From Viola odorata (Eukaryota > Streptophyta > Magnoliopsida > Malpighiales > Violaceae): DNA of 64,000 bases. Within the stretch, counting starts at the first letter, position 1; the number at the start of each line of letters is the position of its first letter. Positions 11,525 through 23,739 of the stretch are shown piece by piece. Below the pieces are notes generated by a model, which was not told the origin of the DNA, did no database searches, and saw only the letters and a list, made by a program, of their open reading frames with translations. The DNA lies in NCBI GenBank assembly GCA_963691705.1, contig OY829541.1:52472377-52536376 (forward strand). Direction: 5' to 3'. Both the position numbers and the translations under genes were made by a program.

Positions 11525-13531
11525 CTATGCACTCTTTCTTCTTAGGTGGTGAATAACAAGAGGTGTCCCTTCAAACAAATCAATTAAATAATTCTCTAAA
11601 TCCTCTGGCGTGTATTTTATGTATTTTCCAACATTCCTTCCACTCTCTAGGTGATTTCCAAATCTTCCCAAAAATGACCGGTAAGCTGGTAATACCTTTT
11701 CAGATATAGATATACGAAGCTCTTCACGAAGCTGAGGATCAGGAACCTTCCAACCTGTCTGAACCCTGTAGATCTCCTCAAAGCAAGCATTGAAACTCTT
11801 GAACCTTTCTTTCAAAGCAACTTTGGATGCATTACTAGAGCTTCCACCAATGCCCTCATCCTTCAAACAAGACAAGGCCTTACTCCATGCGGCCCTGAGA
11901 TAAGCTGTTGCATATTGGCGTACCAGACCACGGCGTTTGCGAACCCATTGATCTCCCAGGCACTTAATAAGCTCAGAGCCCTTAACTTTCTGCACCACAT
12001 ACAGGATATTATTCATCAAGAATATGTACCGCATAGCACCATCCTCATACAATTTGGATTTCTCCTCAAGATTTGACTCCAAAGACGATAACAAGGCCAA
12101 CAATCTCTTTGCAATTGGAGTCAAACCCTCTATCTGCACACCATTTGATTCATCATCATCATCATTTTCCAAAAGATCATTCAGAGTCTCACTATAATCC
12201 ACAACTATAATCACATAATTCATCACGTAACGTGTGAGTGGATGAATCTCGCCACCAAGCATTGGCTTCCTGGAAGTCTCATTCTTCACAGCAGTCTCAA
12301 ACTCCACAAAAGTCCCCTTTGCAGCTAACCCAAGACCATGCAAGACTCCCTTCGCCTCACTACATACAAACTCATCTGTAACCATCCCCTGCAAATCTGG
12401 TAAAACATCATTGAAAGCATCATACATGTCCAAAATCCTAAACAACTTTTCAGAGGACCTCCTAGCAATTGACACAGCCTCCCCAAAGTTCAACAACTGC
12501 ATCAAACACCCCTTTGCAGTCTCATTAAAACAAACCTCCTTGGCAGATTCTGAGGCATGAAAAATCTGATCACAAAGCCTCTTCTCCCCACTCAACAAAA
12601 GCCTAACAGCTATCTTGACCGCTTGTATCCATTTCTTCATTTTCTCGTCCAAACTCTTCCACTCAATTTTCTGGACTTCTTCAATACTCAGTTTCTCAAC
12701 ACCCAATATAATTAAACACTCATCTAAAACATCCCTCCTCACACTACTGTACGCCTGAACACACTCTTTCTCATACCCGGAACGAATCATTCGATCTGCA
12801 ATCTCCTTCAAATCCATAAGCGCGTCAGCATTAATCAAATCCACAAAGAAATCATCCCCTAAACTCCCTCCGCGCTCATGAAAACACAAGCTAGCGGTAC
12901 TCCCACTTTCATCAGCTTCCTCTGCAAAGCTATCGAACTCATCCATCTCTCCCTCCTCATGCGCCACAAATGACAACGACGCCCTCCTGATAGATCCGTA
13001 CAGCCGCTCCGCATCCAACGGCACTGTATTCCTTATCAATATATGCCTAAACTCATCCTCCATCCTCGACATCGCAACATGAACCGCGGTCTCCGCCCGG
13101 TCCACAACCTCCGCATCAGACCGAATGGACAAATCATCCAAAAGATCAAGGACATCATCTATAGCTGATAAGTATTCCGTCGCTTCATCAGGAGAATCTT
13201 CAAAGGAAGGCAAGGTGGAGTGGCGGGAGGACGCGTATGAATAATCCCCGGAGCCGCCACCTCCCGAGGTGGAAGAGTCGTAGCGGGAAATGACCTTCTC
13301 CGCAGCGTCCAATCGAGACTGAGAGTTGGAATCATCCTTCTTGATTAAATCCGTTATATTAGACAAACGGTTATCAAACGAAGAGAAGATCAATAGCATG
13401 TCTTCCCGCACATTCTTCGTCGTGTTGAGGCTCTTGACGATCTGTTGCGCGGTAGCCAACACACGATCGTCCGCTCCCGCGCCTATACCACCACCACCAC
13501 CGCTATTCGTCGTCGTCGTCGTCGCCGCCAT
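11525..13531 (-). CDS. EXO70 family exocyst subunit
   Basis: A single uninterrupted 668-residue frame. The N terminus is low-complexity (Met-Ala-Ala, a Thr run, a Gly run), encoded partly by a GTC trinucleotide tract. It is followed by [19 protein letters not shown], the conserved start of plant EXO70s. The C-terminal two thirds carry the Exo70 helical-rod domain, with [63 protein letters not shown] and the terminal [22 protein letters not shown]70 tethers secretory vesicles to the plasma membrane through phosphoinositide binding. Lack of introns is usual for many plant EXO70 paralogues but not for EXO70A. I lean towards the D subfamily from the N-terminal motif but cannot settle this without a tree. 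The Met at 13531 has no in-frame competitor. Confidence 0.93.
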   Translation of the reverse strand: MAATTTTTNSGGGGGIGAGADDRVLATAQQIVKSLNTTKNVREDMLLIFSSFDNRLSNITDLIKKDDSNSQSRLDAAEKVISRYDSSTSGGGGSGDYSYASSRHSTLPSFEDSPDEATEYLSAIDDVLDLLDDLSIRSDAEVVDRAETAVHVAMSRMEDEFRHILIRNTVPLDAERLYGSIRRASLSFVAHEEGEMDEFDSFAEEADESGSTASLCFHERGGSLGDDFFVDLINADALMDLKEIADRMIRSGYEKECVQAYSSVRRDVLDECLIILGVEKLSIEEVQKIEWKSLDEKMKKWIQAVKIAVRLLLSGEKRLCDQIFHASESAKEVCFNETAKGCLMQLLNFGEAVSIARRSSEKLFRILDMYDAFNDVLPDLQGMVTDEFVCSEAKGVLHGLGLAAKGTFVEFETAVKNETSRKPMLGGEIHPLTRYVMNYVIIVVDYSETLNDLLENDDDDESNGVQIEGLTPIAKRLLALLSSLESNLEEKSKLYEDGAMRYIFLMNNILYVVQKVKGSELIKCLGDQWVRKRRGLVRQYATAYLRAAWSKALSCLKDEGIGGSSSNASKVALKERFKSFNACFEEIYRVQTGWKVPDPQLREELRISISEKVLPAYRSFLGRFGNHLESGRNVGKYIKYTPEDLENYLIDLFEGTPLVIHHLRRKSA

Positions 13532-16500
13532 GAGGTCTCGACGATCCCCCGTGGTGCTAGGGTTGGGTTGGCGATTTAGGGATTTGGGTGGGAGGGAAAG
13601 AGTGATTGGGAATTTTAATTTAATTCAGTGGCGATAATGATGAAGATTATTGAGGAAGGCATTATTTTTGAGTTTTTTTTTTTGAATCGTTCTTGTTTTT
13701 TTGTTTGGGGGTTTTGTGCGAGTGAGGAAGTAAGGAGACGTTTGTTTCTGGCCGGCTTGGTTTTAGGTGATGTGTTGGTTTGGAGAGGAAGGAGAGAAGA
13801 AAGGAACGAAAAAGGTTTATCGTGTTGAGGCGTTGAAAATGTTTGCTGGAAATGCTATTGCCACTCCAAAATCTACTATTACCAGACCATTTTTTCTTCA
13901 AATAAATCTATTAAAAAAAATAGACGTGCTCTATTATTACTGAAAACATTACTCATTTTGTTAGACGATACAAGAAATTCACACTTTGCTTACCAAACCT
14001 TGGTTGTTGACGTTATGCGTATCTATGGCGAAACTAATTATCAACGGACAATCTGATTAATATAGCATTTGATTAAGCAGTTTATTTCATTATACCAGTT
14101 CTTTCTATTAGTATTCAATTTCTTTTTTTAAATACTTTGAGTGTTTTATTTATTTAAAAATTATTTGTGATTAATGATTACACTTTTACCACCATTAAAC
14201 TAAAGTTTGGCTTATTATTTATTTTTGGTAATTCTTGGCTTCATTGGTATATATTTTAATAAAGAGAAAAAGCAGTCAAATATGCATATTTCTGATATGT
14301 TTTTTCTTTATATTTTTTGGAGAAGAGATAAATCATGTTTGAGTATAGTCGGACTTTCAAATAAAATAACTCTGCTAATATAATTTTCTGAATTTTCATG
14401 AGTCGAATTTCAAATTTAAATTAAGAGTAGATAAATCTTTTACAATTTGATCATAATTAATATTGCTACAGAATACCAAATGTAAAATGATTTTGGACTT
14501 TTCAACTCTAAACACTTTTGAGTGCCGTTAGCAATTTGAGGTCGTGCTAGTAGTACTTTCCTTGTTGATCGACTGCCGTCGATATAGGTGTGCGGTGTTA
14601 TTGTGATTGTGATTTTTACTAAATGTACGATCCGGTGTTGGGCTAATCTTGGCTGTAGGTATCTCAAAAGAGGGCCATGTTAATTTTTGTAGGTACTATA
14701 AAGGAAATTGCTATGAACTTAAACTTTTTAGGGGAGTATCCTATGAACTCAAATCAACAAATTAACTCATTAATCAACCATGTTTATATTCGAGTCGCAA
14801 TTCATAATGATTCTTTTGCTCTTAAAATTAGACAAAAAAATTATATTCAAGTTTGAAGAATGAAAAAAATAACTTTCGTTATGTTAGAAGAACTATTATA
14901 CGAAGAGAAAAAAAATAATACTAACAAATTAAAGTTTGGTATGTGGTGGTTTGGAAAATTGAGGTTGACATGGAATGTGGCCGTGTACTTTAGTTTTGAA
15001 ATTCTTGCATCTTAGGGATTTTTTCTGTTATGATCGAAAAGTCTCTAACTTACTTTCACATTGACAAGAAGAAAGTTTAGTTTTTTTATTTATTTTAATT
15101 GAAAAAAATTAGTTAATGTAATGATGATGCTCGTTCCGGTGAGCCACTAATTAGATTAGGGTTTAGTAATACTAATATTAAAATTTCATTTATAGTAAAA
15201 GTGAAAATGAACAAATTTATCGATATTAACTACTATGTTCGAATAAATTAGTTTTTTATCAGAATGTTAAAAAAAATACCAAAGAAATTCTAAAATTCTA
15301 AAATTATGTTTAATTATTTCAGTGTCATCAGGTTGATTTATATTCATTGAGTGGACTGGTAATTATAGAAAATAGAAGCAAATTAATCAAACATCAAGTT
15401 GTTTTCGTGAGGGAGTTGCAAGTTAATTAGTATTTCATGCGGGCAACTTGAACCAATGTCAACTCAACACCACGGATACCAAAGGGCTGACCATTTCCTA
15501 GCCAAAACAAAAGAGTGGTGCAATCAAGAGTGGTCACCCAACCACACCAGACCAACACAACACAACTAGGCAGCTGTTTCCTGCGGTTCGAACTTACATA
15601 CGTGAGGAATTAGAAGGGTGCTTCATTTGTCAAATCACTTCTCCTAGCCACCATCCTTGACGATGTTTTTCTTTTTCCTTTTATTTATTTATTTTGGGAA
15701 CTGAATCCTTGACGAGATTTGATTCACAAAATAAATAAATCATAAATTAATGAAACTCATGTGATTCCTGACTTCACACTTGTGTTCTTGTTTTATACCA
15801 TAACCCTCTAATTAGTTTTTAATTATGCTAACGTTTGTAACAAAACCAAAAATTTCAGAAGGTCAAACAAATTGAAATATCGAAACAAATAACTCACATC
15901 GAAACCATAGTTTAATTAAATATTTTGATAACCTAATTTTAGTTTCCCGGAATTCTTTGGTTTTTCGATCCTGATGCAACCAAGTTTTTTCATGTGGAGC
16001 ACTCTGACGTCGGTCGTTTTATCAAGAGAATCCATGTTCCATTTTTCCAGCTTGCCACGCATGAGTCCAAAACAGACTTTCTTTTCCTCTTTAAAAATAG
16101 CTTTGAAGCTTGAACTTGAAACTTCCTCGAATAGAAGTCGTACATGCAATTAAACCACTACAATACTGAAATTGCATCATACCTGCTTCATGCTCCATCC
16201 GACTCCTGTTGGCATCTACACCTACCTATAGATTCATTGCATCACCAATTGATTATAGTGAAGGATTTCATCCAATCTTTCCTCTTTAAGAATGCAATAA
16301 TAAAAAAAAAGATTGATTTCGTCCTATCCTTTCCGACTTAATGTAGCATCTCGGATCGCTCATGATCAGAACCAAATATAGAATTTCAGCTTTGGAGAAG
16401 ATTGACTCTTGCCCCATAAAGATCAGTAGAGGAAAACACATGGACTCTCATCAGGGAATGCCTAATACAGCCGGAAGTCTGATGCACTGTGGGTCCTTGG

Positions 16501-17493
16501 AGGTTGAAGAAGTCAATACAGCTGTCCATTTGTTCTGTAGCAACTATTGTTCAAACATTACCAAAATCAAAACCAGCACCATCACCTGCTGCGAAAATGC
16601 TTCTGATTCGTAAGGTGGGGATCATAAAATGGACCTGAAGAATCCCAAAAAACAGAGAAAAAAGACTCCAACCGTTCACATTGCATAAGTAAAATTCAAT
16701 TAGAAAAATAGAACAATTGCTGGCACCTAAAAGATCAAAATGAACATACAAGTCCTACTTGAGTAAAATCTGTAATGTCAAGATTCCTAATCTCCACATA
16801 TTGTTATCCTACATTATATCAAAGGGAGAAATAGACAGTCAAGACCATCAGCTGACCGAGTCCTTGGAGAGGTGGACATGAGCTAAGCCGAGTCTTAAAC
16901 TGGCAATAGTTTTTGCATTTTGGTGGCGGCTGGGTGTGCATATATGATTTTTTTTCCCACTTCGAGGTGCCAAGCGGTAATATTCATTGACAATATATAA
17001 TTCCCACAAGCAAACATGCCCTTAGTCAAAACATTAAACTTTTCTTCCTAATCAAACAGTTTACTTTGCTCTCACAAATCTACAAAAATCACATTGCCAC
17101 TGTCACAAAAATCATCACAGCATTGGCACCAAAAACTATGTTTCCCTTAGTTTATAACGAGCATCAGTAGAAAGAAGTTTTTCAATGGTTCATAATCTCT
17201 AAAAAGGCTTCTCTCAAGTGCGACAAGAGATACCACATCAGTAAAAACCAGCAGACCAAGACACACATGACCTAACTATCTTTACATGATGAATAAACCA
17301 CAAAAGTAATACATAGAAGATAGTGACCCCTAGAACAAAAGTGAATTATATCTGTTTATTAGCTGGCCATGCTTAGTCACAAAAGTAATATACCAAATGA
17401 AATGTTAAAGGAAAAAGATACCTAGTCTAGCTACACCATTCTACTCAGTCACATTGGTAAACAAGAATGTTGGTTCCCTGGTCAGTGCCTACT
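13532..17493. other. Spacer between EXO70 and the COMMD9-like gene
   Basis: About 4 kb of AT-rich sequence. The part next to 13531 is the EXO70 5' region. Short frames at 15.9-16.1 kb and 16.3-16.7 kb show no family I recognise. On the minus strand near 16.6 kb, a short terminal-exon-like segment (IRSIFAAGDGAGFDFGNV then stop) follows a plausible acceptor but could not be connected to any upstream exon. Confidence 0.4.
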
Positions 17494-18706
17494 TCATGCC
17501 GCACCCTGCAAAGTAGAACAGACTTTAATAATGATACAAACAAACTGCAAACAACAAATACGCAGTCCCACATCTTGTTAAATGTTTAATGAAATAACAC
17601 AAATTTGGATCATTGCACTTACTATATCAGACAGCTGTTCTTTTATGTTGTGCATAGACTTCACCATGCCTTCTAGAGTATCTTTAGCCACTTGAAACTT
17701 AACTTCCGTCTCTCCAGCATGAGGATGAGTATCATTTTGAAGCTACAAAGAAGGCAATAATAATAATAATAACTAATAGGCGGAAAAATTCGTATTTGAA
17801 CCATCTCAAGACAATTTCCAGTTACACTTCCAAAATATTTTTTACTGCATTGTAGTTATGGCCACAGACAAGAAATTTCAAGGCAAGTTCACAATCATCC
17901 AAATGCGGAACCACAATAGCGCACTAACCTACATCCTAAAATTGATATGACACCTACATATGAACCTCACCCAACAACTTCATTTTTCTTCTTTCCCTAT
18001 TCTGTAGTTCTCTCATCTATGATATATCGTAAAAGAATTAGTCTAACACTTCCAAATACCTTCAAGTTGATAACAGCCACAGGTTCCCTCACTTCTTCAG
18101 TCTCCTGATTTCCCATATTCCATGTCAATGACTTCAAGCGCGGGAAAGCAACCTGAACACCAATCATTTGCAAATAAAACACCAGACCAAATGCCCATAG
18201 CGATTATGTGAAAAAAACCATAACCAAATACTTATTATTAGACCTGCTCCTTAAGCACATCTTCACGCCATTCCCGCTGAAACTTTTGCAGCAACAGCGT
18301 CAACAGTCTTTGCAATTCAGGCAAAACCTCAGTAGGAAACAGCTTATGAATCTCATCTTTGCTTATATTCTCAGAAACAAACTTCCGAATCAACATGCGC
18401 AAGCACACCAAAAGCTGAAAGCAACAGAAAATGAGTGAACATTTCATTTCATCTTATCCTATTACTAACCCTAGCAAAAGATAGTATAACAATGAAGTGA
18501 AATTATAAAGAGAAGAATGAAGAACAGCGTACGGGGTCGAGGTCGGCATCGTTCTGGAGTTGGAGAATCTCACGGATTACGAGACGATCGGCGGAGTCAA
18601 GACCGCTTTGTCGGGTTCGCCAGAGAGCTTGGAGTATGTACTCTACTGATTCTTTTGAGCTCGATCTCATTAGAAGCGGCAAATGACTCCAGAACGTATG
18701 CTCCAT
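17494..18706 (-). CDS. COMMD9: COMM domain-containing protein, COMMD9-like
   Basis: Five exons (18706-18533, 18414-18244, 18152-18060, 17742-17623, 17505-17494) all join in phase 0 and give 189 residues; human COMMD9 is about 198. The N-terminal helical half starts MEHTFWSHLPLLMRSSSKES. The C-terminal half carries the COMM domain, with the hallmark P-R-L-x-x-L-x-W in VAFPRLKSLTWNMG, followed by a beta-rich segment (VREPVAVINLKLQN) and a closing helix (LEGMVKSMHNIKEQLSDI). COMMD proteins form the Commander complex with CCDC22 and CCDC93 and act in endosomal recycling. The last exon contributes only three codons (Gly-Ala-Ala) before TGA, so the very end is the least certain part. Assignment to COMMD9 rather than another COMMD is from overall pattern. 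Confidence 0.82.
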
Positions 18707-19195
18707 GTTTGTTCAGAAATTATTGAAGGCGAGGAATAACAAAGGAAATGCTCAACGCTGGCTTCGTCTTTCTTTGGAATGAAACGGTGGCGTATCACGT
18801 TTCATTTTTCTTTTAATTAATGAAAATTAATACTTGCCTGGTGAACTTTATGAATTTATAGTATTTCATATGATATAATAAACTATACAATTCTTTAATT
18901 TTTCTTAATACCAAACAAGCTATGATGCGTCAATCATCAGGAAAAAAATAAATTGAAAAAACTATACTTTGTAAGTTTCATAGTATTTTTCAATTGTATA
19001 TAAAAAATAAATGGAATAATCTTACATTCTCTATAACCTGGGAAACTTGCAACTACTCTGTGGTATTATACTATAGTATTCCAAGTACAAAAGAATAAAG
19101 GGATTGAAAAACATAAAATTGAATGAGGCTTTCAATCTTTGCTGAAAGGAAAAAAATGAGCATCACCAATAGTCCCCGCAGGAACAGCTCCCCTT

Positions 19196-19296
19196 CTTAG
19201 TGCCTGTTTGGCCTCCTGGGTTGGGTTGGGAAAATCACTTTTCCAACCCAAAAGCAGTTAAAAAGTGTTTGGTAAATCTAACTTTTTGATAATCAC
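19196..19296. mobile_element. Possible hAT-like MITE fragment
   Basis: The sequence begins gtgcctgtttggcc and contains an internal foldback (gggttgggaaaatcacttttccaaccca) and aagtgtttggtaaat. These are features of many plant hAT-type MITEs. It abuts the DYW end of the PPR remnant. The second terminus was not identified. Confidence 0.35.
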
Positions 19297-19704
19297 TTCT
19301 CCTTCTTAAAATGGTGAAACCTGCTGCCATCCTTGATGATAATTTCAAACATCAATCCCACCTTCAATCTCAAACATCTCAAACAGATCAAGCGCCTCTC
19401 TAAAGCTACCAGACAACACTAACTCCTCAATTTGACTACAAATCCCTTCACTGGATTTCTTCACAAAACCAACCCTCTCTTCTTTCACTTCAATTTCAAC
19501 TCCAGTAGGTTTGGGCATCGGCCTCCGCGGATGCGGATGCAAACCTTGGTTCAGTGAAGCAAAACACCTGAATTTGTCAAATGGGTTTCCCCATTTGAAC
19601 ACAATTTTATTAAAAAACTTGTGATCGGGCAACGAGCAAGGCAAGCAAAGCGCATAATGACTTCGAATTTGATCAAACGAGATGGTTTTGTAACTTGATA
19701 ATTC
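19296..19704 (-). pseudogene. DYW-type PPR gene remnant, middle deleted
   Basis: Residues read from about 19704 downwards (ELSSYKTISFDQIRS, then GICSQIEELVLSGSFREALD and LFEMFEIEGGID) resemble the N terminus of an Arabidopsis PPR protein I recall as EMB3141 (At5g50390). Directly after GID, where the first full repeat should begin, the frame ends in TGA. In another frame the sequence reads EIIIKDGSRFHHFKK, which matches the end of a DYW domain (canonical REIVVRDASRFHHFKDG). The 500 or so residues between are missing. The expected ATG before the first residues is also absent (TCG there, with a stop two codons further up). The ends therefore meet at about 19342-19350. The gene cannot make a working organellar RNA-editing protein. 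Confidence 0.8.
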
Positions 19705-20740
19705 CGAGTAGGGGGGTTATTCTGTCAAACGTCGTGTTGACGAGTGGATGAGCTGGTTCGAGTATCACTTGCAAAGCTCCGGAAAGAGTCTCCGATGATC
19801 AAGTTCAAACCTTGAAGGATACAAGTAAAGAGAAAGATATCGGGATAATTACCGGATTAGTAGTGAGAGCTGGGAAAAGTCATTATCTTCGTCTCATTAA
19901 ACTTAACTCTACAATTCTTCACATTTTCTATTTGTAATAGTTTAATCATACTAATCTATAAATAATAATAGAGGCTATTTTTATTCTAGTATTTTAATTT
20001 TTTAATTATTATTTTTATATCTTATAATTATATTTCTAATGATAAAATAATTAATTAAATTATGATGATTATTAATGGCGCTATTTGAGTCCTCGATTAG
20101 TTATAATATAATAGAAACGTGAATCAATTGTAAATTGATACAAATAGAAAGTATTAGGATTATAGAGTTAACTTTAATAGAAAGAAAATTAAACTAGGAG
20201 CAACTCAGCTTTTACCGAATGGATTTGAAATTATCTTTTAATATTTTTACACAATTTATTATAGTTATGCAAAATTATTAATATTTATTTTTACAAACTA
20301 TGAGGTCATGAAGAATTTACAAACCAAATAAATTAAAATATTTAAAAATATGAAACTTTATAGTAGTATAAAATTTGATGGACTATTATAATAGTAGAAT
20401 GTTTAGAAATAGACCCTCCTAATTTATTTTAGAAACAACAACAATTTCCTTTGATAAAACTTAAAAACAAGAGAAATAATATGGTGGCAAAAATGAACTT
20501 CAAAAAGGAATAAAACAAAAATTATTTTTAAGAAATTAAAACTCACTTTTTTTAAAACAAAATTGCCTTTTACTTTATTGTTGTTAGAAACTCTAAAACG
20601 CAGCGTTTCTATCTGATTTTAAGACAAACAATGGTTAGTTAAAATGGATCATGGAGCTTATAAAAAAACCGGATTATCGACGACGAGACCCTGCCAGTTC
20701 CAAACTCTAGCAAATACAGGAAGAGTTGCGAGTTGAACTG

Positions 20741-23383
20741 ATGGCGCCACACGATGTCCGGCGCCCGTTCAAAAGAGCGGCGCTTTCTGACCAGCAGAGG
20801 CGGAGGGACCTGACATTGCAGCGCCAAGCGCAGCGTCGTCTCGACGCGCAAAACCAAGCTCGTTGCTTAGCTTCCAGCGTCCTCTCTCTCCAATCCCAAC
20901 CCACCGAGCCCGACCAGGAACCCGACATCGAACTTGAACCCGCACCGGGACAAGAAGAACTTGATTCCTCATCTAAAGAGCTAGACATCCGTCAGGCTTC
21001 AAACCTCAAAGGACTAGAAGCTCGCAAATGGTTCGCGAAGCAGCTGATGCTTCCTGAATGGATGATCGACGTCCCCGATCGTTTGAGCCAAGACTGGTAT
21101 CACTTTTCACCCTATTCCTCTCTTCTTTATATGAAATGCGAAGAATTAGCACTAAAACATGTACTGTACTGTTCTAATGAAACATTTAGCTTTTGCAATT
21201 TCTCTTACCTTTTTGGTGATTTATGATTGTTTTGTTCGTTTTAATGAGTTGTTTTGGGTTGAATTTTCTTTCTAGGTATGTGTTTGCTAGGCCTGCTGGG
21301 AAAAGATGTTTTGTTGTTTCTTCGAATGGAACAACTGTAAGTAGGCTACGGAATGGTTCTATTTTGCATCGGTTTCCATCTGCTTTACCAAATGGAGCAA
21401 GGACGAAACATGTATCTGGGCCTGCTCAGTCATATTCTATACTGGACTGCATATTTCATGAGGTACGATAAAAGTTTCAAATGGTTGATACTTACCATAA
21501 AGCTGTTTCCTGTTGGTCTTTAACATTGGGTAGTTATGAAGTGCAGGCAGATCAAACGTACTATGTGGTTGACATGGTTTGTTGGCGGGGTTATTCCCTT
21601 TACGAATGCACTGCTGAGTTTAGATTTTTTTGGTTGAACTCCAAGCTCGGGGAGACTGGGGCTTGTGATACTCCGTCGTTTTATCATAAGTATAGATTCA
21701 GCATTGTCCCTATGTACAACTGTGACCAGAGTGGCCTACATTCTGCATATACAGAGGCGGCACCTTACGTTAAAGATGGTTTATTGTTCTACAACAAGTA
21801 AGACCTCTTCCCCCAACTAAATTGTTCCCGGTGGTGTATCTTCTCTAGTGTCTCCTTGTCTTGCCCATTGTCATACAACAAACAATGTGATAGATGACTA
21901 ATTGGATGATCGTATCCATCTAAACTTCTTTTCTAATTGCTCTTGTATCTTATCCTATTTTAAATAATAATTTCTCAATTGTGTATGATAATCATGCACT
22001 GATTCTTCCCCAGACACGCACATTATCAAACAGGAAATACACCTCTAGCATTAGTGTGGAAGGATCAGAACTGCAGTCAGTATGTCATTGACACAGACAG
22101 TAAGGGACAGGTGCCAAGCCAACAACAGGTATTTTGACCTACATGCCAATTGCACCATGATTTAACTTTTACCTTTTACACCATTTTTTTGGGAAAATTG
22201 CATAATATGATCTTTTTGTTTTTAGTTTGGTTCCTTCTATGGATCTTGTGATTTTTGATTCACTGTTACCTATATTTTTGGCATGTCAGGTAGTTTTGGA
22301 GCTACAAGATGATGGAAAAATCATTACCTCAGACTATCCTCCTGTGGTATTTGGTTGCTTGGATTCAAACTTTGTCCAACAGGTTTAGTTCATGCTAATA
22401 CCTCTTGGATGGTTTTAAATATTTTTGTTGCTCTGTTTCTTGTCTCTAGTATAATACAATAATTCCTAATTATTTCTAATTTTGTCTTCTCCAATCCTCC
22501 AGTCAGGGTTGTGTTTTGAAAATCTTCTACGTTTTGCAATTACTGATGGAGGGTTAAGTTTTGTGGATGGGAAACTTGAAAAGGCTGACCTACATTATCT
22601 GGGCAAGGTCAACCGAGCACGTGCTTTTGCAGATAGTTACTCCAAGGTTAGCAGAAACATTTACATTCAAGCTTTATAATGAATTTTCCTTTTCTGATCT
22701 TAGTTCACTGGTAATTTTGATTGAAAATGACACTAGGTCTCTTGATAAATTCGTGTTAGTAGGCTGGCAGGCACTGCTTTGTTTGATTCTTAAGTTGGTT
22801 TGCTTTCTTGTTTTTAATTTAGCTTTTTGAACAGCCCCATTGCTGTGTTGGGTGCTTAGTTTGAAAACTAACTCACAAGCGGCTTCCTTTCTTCTATACC
22901 TCTTCTGAACGCACCAGCTATTTTGGTTGTTTTGTTTTGAGATGATCTCTTTGGACGGTTATATTTTGATTACTATTATGTTACGAGTCTGGGGAAGTAT
23001 ACTTTTGGAGACCACTTTTGGATGGTTGGGGGGCAAATAGATCTACTTGGTCGCTTGTTTACATTGAAAGGTTGCTACTTACTAGTTACTACCCAGATGT
23101 TATCGCAGCATAGGGTTGCTTTGTGTCGCTTGAAGTACATAATCTTATGACTCAAATACTGCAAACTAATTTTTAATTTTGTTGTATACTAGTTTTGCTT
23201 TGTGTTTTTGCAATTACAATTCCGATGTTTTATGATGAAGAGTTGCATATTTTTGTGACAACCTTGCAGGTTATTTTTCAGTATTCTGTTCGGCATAATC
23301 CTTTGAAACTTGAGGATCTGCTCGCATCTGTTTCCTCATCAGATCTACAAAACAATCCTCCTGACATTGAGATGGCTGGTTAA
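20741..23383 (+). CDS. SNUPN: Snurportin-1 (m3G-cap snRNP import adaptor)
   Basis: Seven exons (20741-21096, 21276-21462, 21547-21797, 22014-22128, 22290-22382, 22503-22646, 23270-23383) give 419 residues with consistent phase. The N terminus has a basic importin-beta-binding-like stretch (MAPHDVRRPFKRAALSDQQR, then RRRDLTLQRQ). The centre carries the cap-binding domain, with WYVFARPAGKRCFVVSSNGT, GSILHRFPSALPNG, SILDCIFHE and TYYVVDMVCWRGYSLYECTA, as in snurportin and mRNA guanylyltransferase-like folds. The C-terminal part (VIFQYSVRHNPLKLEDLLAS) is also found in plant snurportins. Snurportin binds the trimethylguanosine cap of snRNPs and carries them into the nucleus. The first ATG is at 20741. 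The stop lies only ~360 bp from the convergent PAP gene, so 3' ends could overlap. Confidence 0.93.
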
Positions 23384-23739
23384 TGGTGATTTTAATGACG
23401 GTGGATGGAGAGTTCATTCCTTATGTACCTATTTGTAACTTATTAAGGGTTAAAATATATTTTGATGGTATAAAGTAGCATAGTATTAGAGAATATATTT
23501 CTAAATTGGAGATACTTGATAGTGCTTTTGAGTTTTGATTAATAGTTCAATGAACATTATTTGTCAAATTTTGTTCAATAAAATACAGCGCGACCAAGTT
23601 AAATTTAAAGAGACTTTTTATTACCAGAAAGAATCTAAATCTAGTGAGTCCACTCTGAGAAAACAAACAACTGTGTAACAAAGAATGATCCTACTCTAGA
23701 ATGTGGATATCTAGCATCTTTTTACGTGGTATGTATGAT

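Larger units (their letters stand above)
18707..20740. other. Spacer containing a broken PPR gene
   Basis: About 2 kb between the divergent COMMD9-like and snurportin genes. Apart from the PPR remnant described separately it is AT-rich and without a supported gene. Just upstream of snurportin, near 20597-20610, is an imperfect palindrome (aaacgcagcgttt). Confidence 0.5.

Noticed and set aside
16551..16751. Possible last exon on the minus strand ending FAAGDGAGFDFGNV
   Set aside because: No upstream exon in matching phase could be found, and the COMMD9-like gene already ends at 17494. Too weak to call a gene.
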